Part shown: piece after piece, positions 1-13,454 of the stretch
How the letters are laid out: every line of letters begins with the position of its first letter
How positions within the stretch are numbered: position 1 is the stretch's first letter
Assembly (NCBI GenBank): GCA_050084985.1
Contig: JBITNC010000001.1
Span: 142,786,001-142,850,000, forward strand
Length of the DNA: 64,000 nt
Reading direction: 5' to 3'
DNA from: Nageia nagi
Lineage: Eukaryota > Pinophyta
Translations under genes and position numbers: made by a program
Notes under the pieces: generated by a model
Database searches by the model: none
The model's input: the letters and a program-made list of their open reading frames with translations, nothing else
Told to the model about the DNA's origin: nothing

Positions 1-464
1 TTTTTGGTTTATGTGTTAATTAGAACATTTTTGATGGATTGATTTTTTGAATTAGATAAGTTTTTATCAAGTTTAAGAAATTTTTGAAATATTTAGGATA
101 AAAATGTAGGCACCATTTTTCATGTGCATGGAAGGAAACTAAAGTCATTTTTATCATAGAAGTCAAAAAAACTATATGGGTTTTCAAATTTTTGGGAAAT
201 CAATGGATTGAATGGGGCAGTGCTGTTGGATTCCTAGCATCATTGATTGAATGAAAATTACCTAGAAATTTATTCATTTAGGATCTGCATATCTTGTAAC
301 ACATTACTAGACTTAAAACTTGGAAATACTTTATTATTAAATTAGTTTTAGCTAAAACTTGTGATTTTTTAGACTTAGTTACTTTTTACTTTCATTTTGG
401 TCTTTATTACTTTATTACTGACAAGTTTTATGTTTTTACATGGATACAAGACCAAGCCTACCTA
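1..464. other. AT-rich sequence with no recognised gene
   Basis: No reading frame, terminal repeat or RNA signature is recognised here. It lies upstream of the PMD gene remnant and could hold its promoter or first exon, or part of the element that carries it, but nothing in the sequence shows this. Confidence 0.4.
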
Positions 465-2040
465 ATGACATGTGAGAAATGGAGTTTGACCATGGATTTT
501 GTACTAACAATTGAGGAGAGGGGGATGCTAGACTCATTTGGCTTAGGTCACATGAGGGTTATTGTGTGCATCCCATGTGACAAGTACTTTCTAACTTCTT
601 TGATGGAGCATTGGTGTGATGGTACCAACATATTCCATTTATCGAGGAGTGAGATAACAATCACCCTAGCTGACATTCATCACATCCTACAAGCAAGCAT
701 GAAGGGTACACTAATTCATAGGGAGATAATATCAATGGGAGAGATGGAGGAGCACTACTATTGGCTCAAAAGTGTATGAGATTAACAACATCAAAATAAG
801 GGTGTACCCCTTCATGACACCATGTATATGCCCCAAGAGGGTGTAGATTGTGTTCACTAGTTCATACTCTATGTGGCGATCCTTATCGATACCATTGGTT
901 CTTTCACTAGATTCATTCCTATTATGTAAGGGATATACCCTTTTTGAGGAGAGATACACATCGACACCCTACATACTATCCATAATAGCCATTAGTGTAT
1001 CTCAAACCTATTTTCCTACCATGACTCAGGTAGACATGCCCCACTATTTTTGATGGTATACCATGCAATAGATGGGGGTGATGTGAGGAGTAGAATAGTG
1101 TCGTAGGCTACTTGATCTCTTATACAAGGATGACCTTATATGGTACCACTATTTTGACTTACTTATATAGGAGGATTCAAATTATGAGCTATTATGGAGC
1201 ATGAATCCTTGTCACATCCAAGTTCATCATCAGGTGATAGGGTTCTATCAACCATATTGAGTGTTGCATCAATTCAATATGAGATAAGATGTACCTATGC
1301 CTAGGATGTGACCAACTATGGCCTAGTATTATATATATTTAACCATTCCAATAGGGTTTTTGGATATGCCAACATGGATTGTAGAGTAGGAGGTATTAAA
1401 GGATCATGTTCCTAAAGAACCTATTGCACATCATATGCACACTCTAGAGTATCAATGATGGTGGTACTCGATGAAGCTTGTAACATTAGTCCTTAAGGAT
1501 GAGGAGGAAGGAGATGATTCAAAGGGAGAGGAGGATGGGGTGTAGGAGCCTATGGAAAAAGAAGGGGCCTATGGATATTGATGATCCACCACCACTTACT
1601 TAGATGTTGGATCCATCCATGCCATCCACATTAGGGGTTGTCACTCCCCAATAAATACTTTAGGTATAATAGTGATACACTAAAGGCTTATTAGACTTAC
1701 TAGTATAATTTTTTATAAGAGAAAAATAACTTTGGTATTTTTACTATGACACAAGATTAGAGGCTCAAGTAGCAGCTCTACAGGCATAGGTATCAAGCCT
1801 ATAGGTACAATTGATAACTTGGGATGAGAAAATAGGGCTTTTAGTTGGGTATATAAAGATACTTCAATCTCTACCTCATGTTATGCATCACCAAGAGTTG
1901 AAAAGGATCCAAGATCTAGTCATGGTGAAGGATAGCAAGCTATTATAGTTTGGGTAGACAATTATGGCTATCTCAACTAGTAGATCAGGTATAGGAGTAG
2001 GAGTAGGACGTAAGATGCATCCGTTGGATAGAGTTTTTGT
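465..2040 (+). pseudogene. Plant mobile domain (PMD) gene remnant
   Basis: An open stretch of 104 codons (465-779) reads like the start of a plant mobile domain, the domain of MAIN/MAIL1 and of many transposon-carried plant genes. Key matches are a W-x-(5)-F-H-L core (HWCDGTNIFHL) followed by EITITLADIHHIL, the usual 'GE-x-T-V-T-L-x-D-V' stretch. After 779 the frame is broken by many stops. Around 1500-1560 it encodes an acidic run, and around 1750-1860 a leucine/glutamine-rich heptad stretch (EAQVAALQA, VQLITWDEKIGLL) that looks like a coiled coil. The order PMD, acidic linker, coiled coil also occurs in the second copy at 43.58-45.53 kb. Known PMD proteins take part in silencing or are carried by transposons; function here is presumably lost. 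The 3' limit is approximate. Confidence 0.7.
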
Positions 2041-2940
2041 GGGAGAAACTAGTTGTACTTGTGACATATGTTATGTACTCTTTTTGGGATATATATATAC
2101 ATAAACATGAGTTTTTTGGACCATTTTATGTGTTATGAGTTGTATGAATGTTATTTATTTTGTTTGTAATATGAAATTAATTAATTATTATATGGAAAAA
2201 TATTAACAAGAAAACAATAATCACATTTAATGAACATTCAAATAAATAAATAATTTAATGATAGATATATTTTGGAACAAAAAAACACAAATGGATTTTT
2301 TCAAATGGAAATAGTCACACTAGTAATGAGTAGAACAGAGTAGCAATACTTGGGTACACAAGAAGAAATTAATGTAGGAAAGAACAAAAATCATTGGAAT
2401 AGGCTAATTAGGAGAAAAAGAGGCCCAAATTTTGATGAATAAAAGAATGAAAAGGATTTATGACCTAAGTACCCATTCATTAAATTCAAAAGTATAGTTT
2501 AAACAATATAGAATTTTTATAAACATATACCATGTTTACTACTTAAAGCATACATTTAAAATTATTAATGCAAAATTTTGTACTTTTTATGACTTTGATT
2601 AGAGCAAAAATACTAGAATCTAGTACATCATTCAACTAGGAAAAGTAGAGGATATAAAATTTTAAACAAACAAATTTACATATGTACAAAATGATGAAAA
2701 ATAAATGAAAAAATGAAAAATAAAAGGAAATAATCTATGAAATAGTCCAAACACCTTCAATATCAAGGATCATACCTAGAATTAGCAATTTTTATACTTA
2801 CTATTATGGCTAAGGGATACTCACATTATTAGCTTCCAATTTATTTCCATCATCATTAAGCTTTGCCTTACTAAATTGAGGGAATTGATTGTTAAGAATC
2901 CTCAACCTTTGATTTTGGGGATGTACCATTCCATCATGTA
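2041..2940. other. AT-rich spacer between PMD remnant and gag remnant
   Basis: About 0.9 kb of A/T-rich sequence without a readable frame. It separates the PMD remnant (+) from the gag remnant (-); no reverse transcriptase or integrase motif is visible on either strand. Confidence 0.4.
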
Positions 2941-3870
2941 CCACTTTAGCCTTGTTCTACTACAAAATTCATATAAAACTTCATGGTAAATAAAAACTCT
3001 CCTTTATCATGCAAGTATTTGGATTATATTTTTCAAATGATAACACTCTTTTATGGCATATTGGCTCATATATGAAAATTACAAAAGAGGTATGCTTGAT
3101 AGCCTAAAGGTTTAATTTAGAGGGGATCTTTCATTGGTGGATAATGGACTAAGCTCATGGCTACTAGAGCATCCAAGATCTCACTAATATCCTCATGGAA
3201 TTTGGTATATTATCTATGCAATCTCCTAGGTTCCTAAACATCAATATCATTATGACTAACTCTAGCAATCATTTTGACTTCAAGATCTATTTGGTGATTG
3301 GTCTTTCTAGGTTTTTAAGGAAAGGTAGGTTTTAGGACTAAGGTTTGCTTCATGTGGGATAAAGGTTCATTCAATATCTTATGAAGGTCTTCTTTGCTAA
3401 TCATATCATATATTAACTTGTCATAAGGATAGTCCTAAAAATTAGAAATGTCACATCTACAGGATGGTAACAGGGCTTGGAAAAGGATATGCTTCTTTTC
3501 CTTAGTAGGGATTTGAACTTAGTTTGTTACTTTATACCACTCAATAATGAAATCACTAAGTTAGCCTTGATTTTGTTTCAAGGTATATATATCTAAAGGA
3601 GATGGTTCTTGGGTTACAAACAAGTTATAATGATCTAAAAATGCCAAAAAGACCTTAGGTATATATCTATAGCTTATGCCTTTGAATTAAAAGTTAGTTT
3701 GAATAATTAGACTTCAAACATGATAAGGGGTTGTTAGTAATGTATCAAGTCTAATTTTTTAGCAAGAGAATAGTTCATGAGGATAATAAAAATCTTCATA
3801 TTCATCATAGTAGAATAGAAGAGCCATCAAAATCATAAAGGGGATTTAAAATGATTTCTTTTTAGGTGAT
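2940..3870 (-). pseudogene. Tat-type Ty3/Gypsy gag remnant
   Basis: Read on the minus strand, about 3650-3400 gives a typical Tat-lineage Retrotrans_gag segment: TLKQNQG, then LSDFIIEWYKVTN, then PTKEKKHILFQALLP, which corresponds to the family pattern 'LKQ-x-x-ES-x-x-F-x-x-R-W'. Further downstream (about 3150-2980) a stretch with YQAYLFCNFHI and KYLHDKGEF resembles the C-terminal C-x2-H 'knuckle' that precedes 'IQDLID-x-G' in Tat gags. Several stops and shifts interrupt it. No protease, RT or integrase follows; instead the antisense PMD remnant lies about 0.9 kb further on. The exact ends are estimates. Confidence 0.6.
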
Positions 3871-4599
3871 GATATTTTATTATGAGATAGGTTTTTAAGA
3901 AGTCCATATCATTTTTTCTTAGCATACTTGCTTCTCTTTATATTTTTATTGTGAAAATTTCTTTCTTATAGTTATACTATTCTATTAACTATTTATCTTT
4001 TTTATTGTAAATCCTTCCTTTGTTTACTTTTTTCATTTATAATTCTATGTTTCTTTATTTCTTAAAGTTCTTTTATTTGTATTTTACTTCTTAAATTTAA
4101 ATCACAACTCATTTAGATAAGGAAACTCTTTCTTTCATTATTTTTCTTCTTAGTAACAATAATACAAGAAATAAAAATAAATTTATTAGACATTACCTTT
4201 ACAATATTTTACCACCAGAGTTAGATTTTTTGTTTTACATTCCCTTAATTTAAACTAGTGTACAAACCAATTATCTCATTCTACCTTAGTTTTTGTTGCT
4301 ATTAACTCAACCTTTTCTTAAGGAAAGACAAAATTTTTGTGATATGCACTTAATGCTTTTGGAAACTCTAGAAAATGTAGTATTGGATATTTGGTTTCTA
4401 GGTTTCGATTTTGTATCCACCATACATATAAGTGATTATGGAGGTTTTTTGCAATTAACTTTAGAGTATTGCATGCTTTTATTATCCCATAATGCTTTTA
4501 TTATCCCATATTGGATTTTATTTTATGTATATATTTTATTGGAGGTTTATGATTAGATTGATCAACTTCTTTGGTAGCAAGTTATTTATTTGGAACTCA
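3871..4599 (-). other. Lysine-rich gag leader or unassigned sequence
   Basis: On the minus strand, 4150-3870 is A-rich and would encode a Lys/Ile-rich run upstream of the gag match, so it may be the decayed gag N-terminus and leader. No LTR end or primer site could be fixed. The open frame on + at 4293-4556 shows no family resemblance and is treated as chance. Confidence 0.3.
4473..4510. repeat. Perfect 19-bp tandem duplication
   Basis: Two adjacent copies of ATGCTTTTATTATCCCATA. It looks like a small slippage duplication in decayed element sequence. Confidence 0.9.
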
Positions 4600-5347
4600 A
4601 ACTATTTGGCTATTCATAAAATCAATATGCATTTCTTTATTTTCAAGGGGTATAAATAATATATCCAATTTATATATATTTTCATATATAAATTGTTATG
4701 GAAACTCAAGTAAGGTAAGTGGTCTACTAGTACTATGCTTTCTATGAACCTTTCATCTCTATTCAGACTGAACTAGACAACTAGTTTTGTAAGCAAGAAA
4801 TTGAAAACTACCCTCTTAAAATTTTATTTTTGATCTTTTATTAGTGAAATGATATAGTATTCCAATTCATTCATGGTATGGTTGAAATTTTCCTCATCCA
4901 TAAATTATAAAATCACTATATTAGTTGGATCTAGTTGCTCTATACATTTTGATCTAGGTGCCTACTAAAGAAAATACATGGTAGCCATGATAAAATGGAA
5001 CTAAATATGAATTTGGTATCATTCTTTCTAATGGGAAATTTGCAATCATGATCATTATTTTAGATATGGGTCCAATAAATATACACCATATGGTATTTCT
5101 TACCAACTACCATTATATCATGAGTTGGTATGAAAAAGGATAGAGTGACATTGTGGAAGAGTTTCTAGGATATGGCCCTAACTATAACCCTAATATCCTA
5201 ATCCTAGATTATTTTGAGGCTTAAGGGTTTGGTGTTCCTTTTACAAGTGAATATATTCATGATATGATCATACTTTAATGGTTATACTTATTTAATCAAA
5301 TGGTTGTGGTACTCTCCCTCTATTAGAAGACCCAACATTCCATGCAC

Positions 5348-5399
5348 TATATCGATATCTATTGGGTATAACTTATATCGATAGCTATTGGGTATAACT
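5348..5399. repeat. 26-bp tandem duplication
   Basis: Two adjacent 26-bp units, each containing TATTGGGTATAACT, differ at one position (GATATC versus GATAGC). Confidence 0.9.
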
Positions 5400-5789
5400 T
5401 ATTCAGCCATAGAACATTGTGGTGATACCATGTATATAGTGATTTTATAATTCCTTTATACTCCAATGTGTAATATTGTATTTTGACCAAGTATTATAGC
5501 CTATAGTTCTATAGTAATTGAGGTAGTTATATGTATAGACTAGTTAGGTTATCTTTCATACTCTATGTGCTATACAACCAAACTTATTTAATTTTCACCT
5601 TGGTGTTTTCCTAAATCATGCATATTGAATCCATGTAGTATGGGATTTATATGAAGTAGTTACCATAAGGAGGCTTGTGGTATGGGACTAAATTCTTGCA
5701 TGGAACCATGCTTCTACCAATTCATCTTACTAGTTTATTTAAAAGGTAGCATATGGATTCATGATCTATAGAAAATTTAAAGCTTGTCA

Positions 5790-5995
5790 TCAAAAGGTAA
5801 TATCAAAATTATTCTAAAATTTATACTATCTCTAATGTTTCATATTCGATGATGATGTAGTTTTTCTATGAGTCATCTATATTATGACTATAAAATTAAA
5901 TAGGATGATCAATATTCCCTACATTAGGTTGAGTTAGAAAAACACCAATAGAAATAATACTAACATCAATGTGTGCATGGAATTCTTTATTCAAA
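5790..5995 (-). pseudogene. Gypsy RNase H remnant of element D
   Basis: The minus strand can be followed with a few stops through SIISIGVFLTQP, NIDHPI and NYIIIEYETLEIV. This corresponds to the Ty3/Gypsy RNase H pattern 'DAS-x-x-ALGAVL-x-QP', 'DHPI-x-x-ASR' and 'NY-x-TTERE-x-LA-x-V'. The first catalytic Asp region is damaged. It directly follows the RT remnant (downstream on the minus strand). Confidence 0.7.
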
Positions 5996-6109
5996 TTTGA
6001 GAAAATTAGAACAAGGTCCTTAATTAATTTAGAATTAAGTAATTTGAAATTCTATTCGCAATTTAGAGACCAAAAAAATTACTATTTTTGCTTCATTAAA
6101 TCATCAATT

Positions 6110-6850
6110 AGTACCCTCGGAAAATTATAGTTTTTAATAAATTTTCAAAAATACCCAATTACACTTAACAAATATTTAAACTCTTTTACCTAATTTGAAG
6201 GGTGAATATTGAGTAGTGTGGCCACTTTGGCAATATTAACCATTAAACCTTCTCAACATATTATGTATCCCAATAAAAATCCATAATGTCTTGATAAGAG
6301 GTATTTATTATATTTAACATAATTTGCAATTGGTAGAATCATTCAAACACCAATCTAAGGGCTTCAATGTGTTATTCACATGGTATAATTATAGTCAAGT
6401 TATAAAGGTATACTTCGATGAAGTCATGTATGAAATCTATAAATGCATTTACCATAATCCTTCAAAATAATGCTAGTGTATTTTTCAGTCCAAAAGGTAT
6501 GACATTATACATTTAGGATCCCCATTCTATGGAAAAATTCATTTTTAGGCATGCTTATATGACTATTTTAATCTAATGGTATATGAAAAATCCATCGATA
6601 AAAGAGTATACTTCTTGTCCTACCATATTTTTTAATATTTCTTCAATGAAGGGTGTTGGGAATGGGTCATGCTTTCATGCCTTTTCTAATTCTTTAAAAT
6701 TAATATAAATTCTAATTTCATCAATTTTCTTGTATTATACAACCATATAATGTTGATCTAATTCGTATTTTCAAAAGGCGGTATGATTCTAACATCCAAC
6801 ATTTTGTTAATGGCTACCTTTACTTTATGCTTCATATTAGGGTTGAGTCA
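6110..6850 (-). pseudogene. Gypsy reverse transcriptase remnant of element D
   Basis: Successive minus-strand segments match RT in order. MKHKVKVAINKMLDVRIIPP lies at the N-terminal 'KV-x-x-x-I-x-KML-x-x-x-II' motif. PTPFIEEILKNMVGQ with YSFIDGF corresponds to palm motif A. LLGYI followed by EGLMVNIAKVATLLNIHP and VIGYF corresponds to the 'LGH-x-V-x-x-x-G-x-x-VDP-x-K' thumb region. Stops and at least two frameshifts break it, and the YxDD motif is not readable. Confidence 0.75.
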
Positions 6851-9029
6851 ATAAGGTCATTATTTCTAAGGTTTGCACTCAAATTTTAACTTAATATGCA
6901 TGATCCATGCCTCTTCTTTTATTCCTTTCAATTTGGTATAATCTTTCAATAATAGATGTTGATATTTGACGAAGACTTCAATGATATTATTATTTGTTTA
7001 TTTGCTCCAATAATTGCCAAACTTTGCTATCTTGTGTTTCTCTAATGTACTGATATTAACTTGATGGTAAATTTTAGTTTTTGGTCATAAATCAAGGGCT
7101 TATCTTTTTTGTTAATGATATTTTTTCTAACTTCTCTTACTTCATATATAAGTCATACAAGTTTTTCTTTCAAATAATTATTAGCAAAACTATCTTTTCT
7201 AGTATTTTTCATAACCATGGGCTTGGGTAATCTTTCTTTATTAGTCAAAATCATTATTTCATTACTTATCTCTAGGTAATTACTATTTATATATTGAGCC
7301 TCATGATCAGGCATGAACAAGAAATTTTTTATCACAAGAAGCCCCTTTTGAATATTTATATTATCATTATAGAATGAAAAGGTTCTTATAAAATATCCTT
7401 CTAATTCCTCTCAATCACTAGTGTCTTGTTGCAATTCTTGTTGTATGTAATAAGATCATGAAATAGTATCTGTGGTTTAATAGAAAAATTATGCCCATAT
7501 GAAGGGTTTGTAAATATTTTGATGTATCCACTGAGTTGTACATAGATAAACATATGTATAAGCATTCATATAACCATGATAAATGTTTGTCAAGTTTTGA
7601 TTTTCTATGGGAATGTTGAATTAGAGTTTCATATGTTAGCTGATTTGATCCCATATTGTAAGGGATGTTTTTTTAAGTGTTCCACCATTGAGTTGGAATG
7701 GCTAAGAATGTATTTTGTAGTTCCTGTATTCAACCACTCTCACAATGAAATATTTTCTCTATTTATTGTATAAATTCTTCAAGGTCATCCTACCCTAACA
7801 TTTTGCTATATTTTCTATGTATTTTCCTTTATAGAGGGAAAACAAGTTGGGTAATCATATTGGCCCTTCTATTGGTAACCTCATAATTACATGAATTCCA
7901 TAATAGGTTAGTAACCTTTGACTTTTTCTCTAAATAACCACTATAAAATTCAATTATCCATCATTGGTTGGATTACTATAATCTATGAATCCTTATAACT
8001 CTTTTCTAGAAGTCAAACCATCAAGTTATTCCATTATTAAGGAGTCATTATCCATAAGAATTGCTATTACTATGAAAAGAGGGTTGGTCAACATACACTT
8101 ATGATATTTCCTTGAATATTAGAAAATGAGCTTGAAATTATTCATTATAAGTGATCATTTGTCAAGTTTTTCTATTTAACATTCCTCTTGTATTAGTAAA
8201 TCATTTGATATCTATTAACACAATATAAGTTATACAATCATCTACCATGTTGATTACATCAAAATAAAATTTTGACTCTTTTATCATGAAAGATATCATA
8301 GCATCTTTGAGAACTTCCTAATGTCTGATCAAATTCCCATTAGGTATAAAAAAGCTCTAAGTGATAGGTCTACTCCAAAGTCAATCATTATATTTTTAGC
8401 AAGTTTCCTATTTATTTTAGCCTAGACCATAATAGGTCATTTTTCTTCATGCGTTTTCAATATTATTTACATACACATTTTGAATGTTTCATTTTTATTT
8501 GATCTAATACATGGTAAATTATTTTAATTTAAATAAAAAGTTCTCTTTTGACTAAAGTGCAAAATATATGCAGGACTTTGATTTTTTCATCACTTATAAA
8601 ATGAGTAATTTCACTTCTTTCACTAGGTTTTTGCTTTTGTAAGTTTTGTATAAATTATTTGGCTATTTTTGTTACATATTGATGTTTATAAAATTCATGT
8701 TATTTTTAATTTTCATATACTTCTTGAATAAGGGGCTCCTTGAAACCAAATTTCTTAGTTGTCTCCCTAGCCATACCATTTGCTATGGGTCTAGAATCTT
8801 GTACCTCTTGATAAATAAGGGATTTTATGATAAATTTCTCTTTTATTATGTTATTGCAATTTTTTGTGATCATGTATCATGAGTTTAGTAGATTCTAATT
8901 GCTAATTTCTAATGGTATCCTTCTAAGCATATTAATATTAGATGGTGTTTGAGTGGCATTTGCATTTTCTAATGAAACTATTCTTTATTTTTTTAGCATA
9001 TATGTTAGTAGCTTTGGACAATCTTGGTA
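6851..9029 (-). other. Decayed gag-pol linker and protease region of element D
   Basis: This interval lies between the gag knuckle (about 9.1 kb) and the RT, where the protease and RT N-terminus should be. Short open frames on both strands (for example 7153-7335 on -) carry no motif that I can assign, and no D[TS]G protease core was recognised. Confidence 0.35.
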
Positions 9030-10260
9030 TTTATGATCATTGTGTTAGTGATAATAGCGGAACTTTACATATGAATAGAGTTACAAGAAATCATATTATC
9101 AGTGATATGGATCTCCATAGTTATAGAATAGACATTGTTGTCCTTGTCCTTATCCTTGGTTTTTGTATTCACCATTGTATCCATCTCCTCGACCTTGTCC
9201 ATTTCCTTAAGCTTGGTAATATTAATTAATCAAATTATTAACCTAAATTAACAAAGATAATGTGTTAGTCATTTACAAAGGGAAGAGGATGTGCTCATTC
9301 AATAGGTCAATAAAGAGGTTGATCTTGTTATTGGATAATGAAAACTCTTGGATTATTATGAAGGTCTATTTTGATATATTATAAGAACCTTTTTCCTTTA
9401 TAATGTTCTATCTAATGGTTTGGTAATCTAAAAGTTTAACAAATAAGGTCGAGTATCCTTTCTCTCTATTGGATAATTTTGTGTAGGGTGTGCTCCCATG
9501 ATTAGACATATTTGGTAATATTCCAAAATAGTTATCTTCAAAGTAGGTAATTCATTACAACATATCCTTCATTTGAGCATATATTATATCAAACCTTATT
9601 TTTTGCTAACATTTGATTTGATTATAGAGTGGTATTTATTAGTTGTTTGGTAAGCTTCTCAATTTTCCATTCTATTTATTCACTAAAGCTAGTTAATCCT
9701 TTGTATTGCCATGGTTGAGATTCAATTTATATAATTTCTTGTAGTGTATCTATATAATTTGGATATGTTTTTTCTATTACTCTTATTATACTAAATTTTA
9801 GTCTAGATATAAACCTTTTAGTTTTCTATTTTTCCATCATTGGTTCCTATAGTTTTCATTGTTTGTCTTAAATATCTTATTAAAATCTTGAATAGATTCA
9901 TGGGATAGTTGTACAAGGTCTCTCATATTACTAAAACTTTCCATTCTTACTTCTATAAATTGGTATTATTCTTCAAAAGTATCATTTATATCAAACCACA
10001 TTTAGATTCCTTGATTCGAAGTTATGTTTTTCAACTTCATGTGTTGTTGCAATACTTGATTTCTAAATATGGATGCAAATTTATATAGTTTAAAATTTTT
10101 ATTAGTGATATGTCTTCCAGCCCATTCATTATAAAGTTTGAATAAATATTCTTTAGCATCTTAAGTGTTCTAAAAATCATTAACCTAGATGTGGATATTA
10201 TTGTAGCCATGCCTAGTTATATTTTTGGTGGTTGATCTAGTGGACTACTGATATTTTTTC
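9030..10260 (-). pseudogene. Gypsy gag remnant of element D
   Basis: On the minus strand, about 10.15-9.85 kb, segments such as DAKEYLFKLYNEWAGRHI, NQVLQQHMKLKNI, WFDINDTFEE and MESFSNMRDLVQLSHESI follow the layout of the retrotransposon gag capsid: a leading Trp/Leu helix, a W near the centre and a C-terminal Q/E-rich helix. At about 9.2-9.05 kb a Gly/Arg/Gln-rich run (GNGQGRGDGYNGEYKNQG) leads into LFYNYGDPYH, a decayed CCHC zinc knuckle. Stops interrupt the frame. Confidence 0.6.
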
Positions 10261-10399
10261 TTTCCCTTTATTTTTTATTTCTATTTCTTCCTCTTTTTTG
10301 ATATATTTATAATATTATATTGAAGAAATATTCTTTTATTACTTCAAATATATATTTAAAATAGGTTTTGTTGTCCTCTTCTTCTATTATCTAGGTGGT

Positions 10400-11960
10400 G
10401 AATTAGTAGTGATTTTTCACTTTTTAAGTGATTTGCCTCTTAATTCATCAAAATGAATGAAAAGTAAGGAGGGTTTAAAATTGAATGAGGTTCCATATTA
10501 TCCTTTTCTTTGACTTGTTATGGTTATATCTCTAAAGGCATTAATGAATCATTTTAAGGGATTATTTTATTCTAGTAATGGGGTATGTAACATTTCATCC
10601 TCTAACCAAGGGGATTTCTATTAAGATTTCTCTAGTTCCATCTCTCTTTATAATTTATGTTAGGGGTATTATATTATATTCCAATAATATCTCAAGGATA
10701 CTTTGGGGGTTTTCTTGTTCTTCCTCTAATCTTATTCTAGATTGTCCTAATTCTACTCCTACTCCTACATCTATATGTATCCTATTATATCTTCAATTTC
10801 TACTTCTTCATTATGAGGGTCATCAAAGCTCATCATTTATCTGGATTATACTTCATTATTTTGTCCTTTAAGGGCATATCCTTTATGGGATTCTTATTTT
10901 ATGATATTTTTTATAATCCCATAATTTATGTAGTCAATCCTTCAAAACTAAATCTTATTCTTCCTTGGTTTCTTCCAAGGCTTCTTTAGGACTCTGATAT
11001 CCATTCTTAATATGTTCTAATAAAGGACTTATCATTTTTTTCTTTACCATTATTTAGGATGGGTTGTACCTAATATAGTTTCTTATTTGATTTTGGAATC
11101 TATACTAATGACTATTTCAAGATTATCTTCCAGGGAAACATCTAGTATTCCTCCATGGTCTCCCTTAATTTATCCTACATTTATTATTACTTCCTCTACT
11201 CCTATTCCTCCTTGTCCTATCATTATACCTAGTCCTATATCTACTTATATATTATCAGGAGACTTATGATGATATGGTATTCTACCCCTTTAGTTATCAT
11301 TGTTTCAATATCATTAGGTAAATTTCTAGGTGTTCTCTCTTTAGATTTCTTTATTATATCTAGCCTTCCCTAATGATCTACTCTTACATTTAAAAAATTT
11401 ATAAATTACTAAAAAATATATTCAAAACTCTAGAATATTTATTTTTCCTTTATTTCATTATATTTTATTGATTCTCCTTGATAATTTATTATTCCTTTTA
11501 GAACTTCTTTTCCTATCTCTTTATCTAAGTTTCTATTGCTTTCTACCAGTTTTCTTTCATCCATTAAGGGCTTGAACTTTGTATCCTCCTCAAATGCTAA
11601 TTATACCTTCTTCCATTCTCTCCCCCTCCCCCTCCTATCACAAATCATATTTTTATGTCTTATTTCATCATTCCTCTCTTTATCTCTTTTCTTATTTTCA
11701 CCTATCTCCTCCTTTCTTTTATTCTTATCTCCCTTCATTATGCTTCCAAATCCTAAGTATTATTGATCTCTATGTTATTTTACCTCTATCCCCTTAAATC
11801 ATTCTTCCTTTTATAACATTTCTTGTTGAAAAATTGCATCTTTTTACCCCATTCTTCATGCCTTTGTAGTGATTCCCTTAATAATCCCTAACTACTTCTC
11901 ATTTTTTCCATAACATACCTCCCCACCTCCTAGTGCTTCCCTACTTTACAAGTAGGAGAG
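10400..11960 (-). other. Pyrimidine-rich tract (purine-rich on minus strand)
   Basis: The plus strand is dominated by C and T for about 1.5 kb (densest at 11.1-11.8 kb), with recurring TCCTACT and TCCTCCT words. On the minus strand this becomes Glu/Asp/Gly/Ile-rich code, for example MSFDDPHNEEVEIEDIIGYI near 10.83 kb and GIMIGQGGIGVEEVIINVG near 11.2 kb. It may be the N-terminal part of gag or an extra ORF upstream of gag in element D, but no family was recognised. Confidence 0.4.
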
Positions 11961-13454
11961 AGTATCAAGAGTGACTTCTTGTTCAATTAGGTAAAATTTA
12001 CAAATTTTGCATAATTTTTCATCAAAAAATTTCCTTGTTCCTACAATAATTCATTCTTTATCAACACTCTAAGATACCTAGTCTTGTAGAGAAAATATTT
12101 TGATATAGGTATTAACTATGTTTTGGACCTAGTTGTTAACTTTCAAAGCCTAAGGTTTTTGGTTCTAGATCAATCAAATTAGTTTTTTTTTACTCCAATT
12201 GATTTTACAAATTTCAACTTTATTAGTGAATTCAAATTATCTAATAATCTAGTTATAGAATAACTCATGAAATTCTACCTAGAAATACTCATAGATTTGT
12301 CACTCGAGATGATATTTTTCTTTTTCTCTTACTAAATATCATTCTTTTACCTACCCACTTTTTTAATTGATAAATTTGGTTAGAGAACCAATCTTGGATT
12401 AATTTTTTTAATGGTTTAAAGGATTAACTCAAGGAATTATTCACCTTAATTTATAGGGTCCTCATAATAGAATTATTAATTTAATTAAATAATAATTTGT
12501 TAGCCTATTGATTAGAGAGATTCATTCCTACAATTGAAATGCCAAATTCCTATGCTAAAGTTGAAAAGATATTCAAACAAGATGTATCATAAATGAGAAG
12601 TAAAATTTAATCTAATATGTATCTTTATTTATAGAAGATAAATAAATGTCATCAATATTTTAAAATATAATAATTCCTAATACATGAATGCCAATTTCAT
12701 TTATTATTTTGTTTACAAACTACAATTCATTATTATTTTCTTCACACTTTGTCATGCTTTACCTTTGATTTTTCTCGTTATTTTTATACTAGGTTTTTTT
12801 GGTATTTTAGAAAAAGATGTGTCGTTCTATCATATTATTCATTAATTACTATTTAATTTCCTTAATTTAAATTCCTCCTATTATAGTTTTCCATCATTAA
12901 TTCACTAACCACTTGAACTACTTTAATTCATTAAGTTTTAATGTTTTGTAATTCTCTCGTACTAATAGTTATGAGTTCCTAACTAGGTAGAAATACATAA
13001 CAATTTTGAATGCAGATGGGATGAATTAGTTGGGTAGAGTCCTTCACTAATCCATATATATTTAAAGTACTTAAATTTATATAAACTACAACTTTTATCA
13101 AGAGTATGTGTAAATTCCTTATATTTATCAAATATTTAACAGTTTATCAAAGTACCAATTATGCATAGTAAATATTAAATTTATCATAAATATATAGATG
13201 AAGTGTAGAATGATATAGGTGAAAATTGTAGATATGAAATGGGCATTATATGGACTAAACAAATTATACTAGGAATTATGTTATACCAAATCAAACCTTT
13301 TATTAAATTAAAACTATTCCTTCATAGTGTTACAATGATTCAAGAGACCATCCATTCAATTATAAAAAAACAAAGGTAGGAATGATCATAAATCTAAAAT
13401 CTAGAAATTACAATAATATATTGACATAGAATTTCATGGATAAGATGTTAAATA
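11961..13454. other. AT-rich sequence with no recognised gene
   Basis: No coding motif, terminal repeat or RNA gene was recognised. It should contain the 5' LTR of element D if that element is complete, but no second copy of any part of it was found in the window. Confidence 0.4.

Larger units (their letters stand above)
4600..10260 (-). mobile_element. Degenerate Ty3/Gypsy retrotransposon (element D)
   Basis: On the minus strand, gag (about 10.26-9.03 kb), RT (about 6.85-6.11 kb) and RNase H (about 6.0-5.79 kb) occur in Gypsy order with the expected spacing. The integrase should lie at about 5.6-4.6 kb; a short GPIS-like match near 5.1 kb is compatible, but the catalytic core is not convincingly readable. 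The RT belongs to a Gypsy type with the signature VGQEVYSFIDGF and is distinct from the Tat elements in this window. No LTR pair was found, so the borders given are the limits of recognisable protein. Stops occur throughout, and the element is old. Confidence 0.65.
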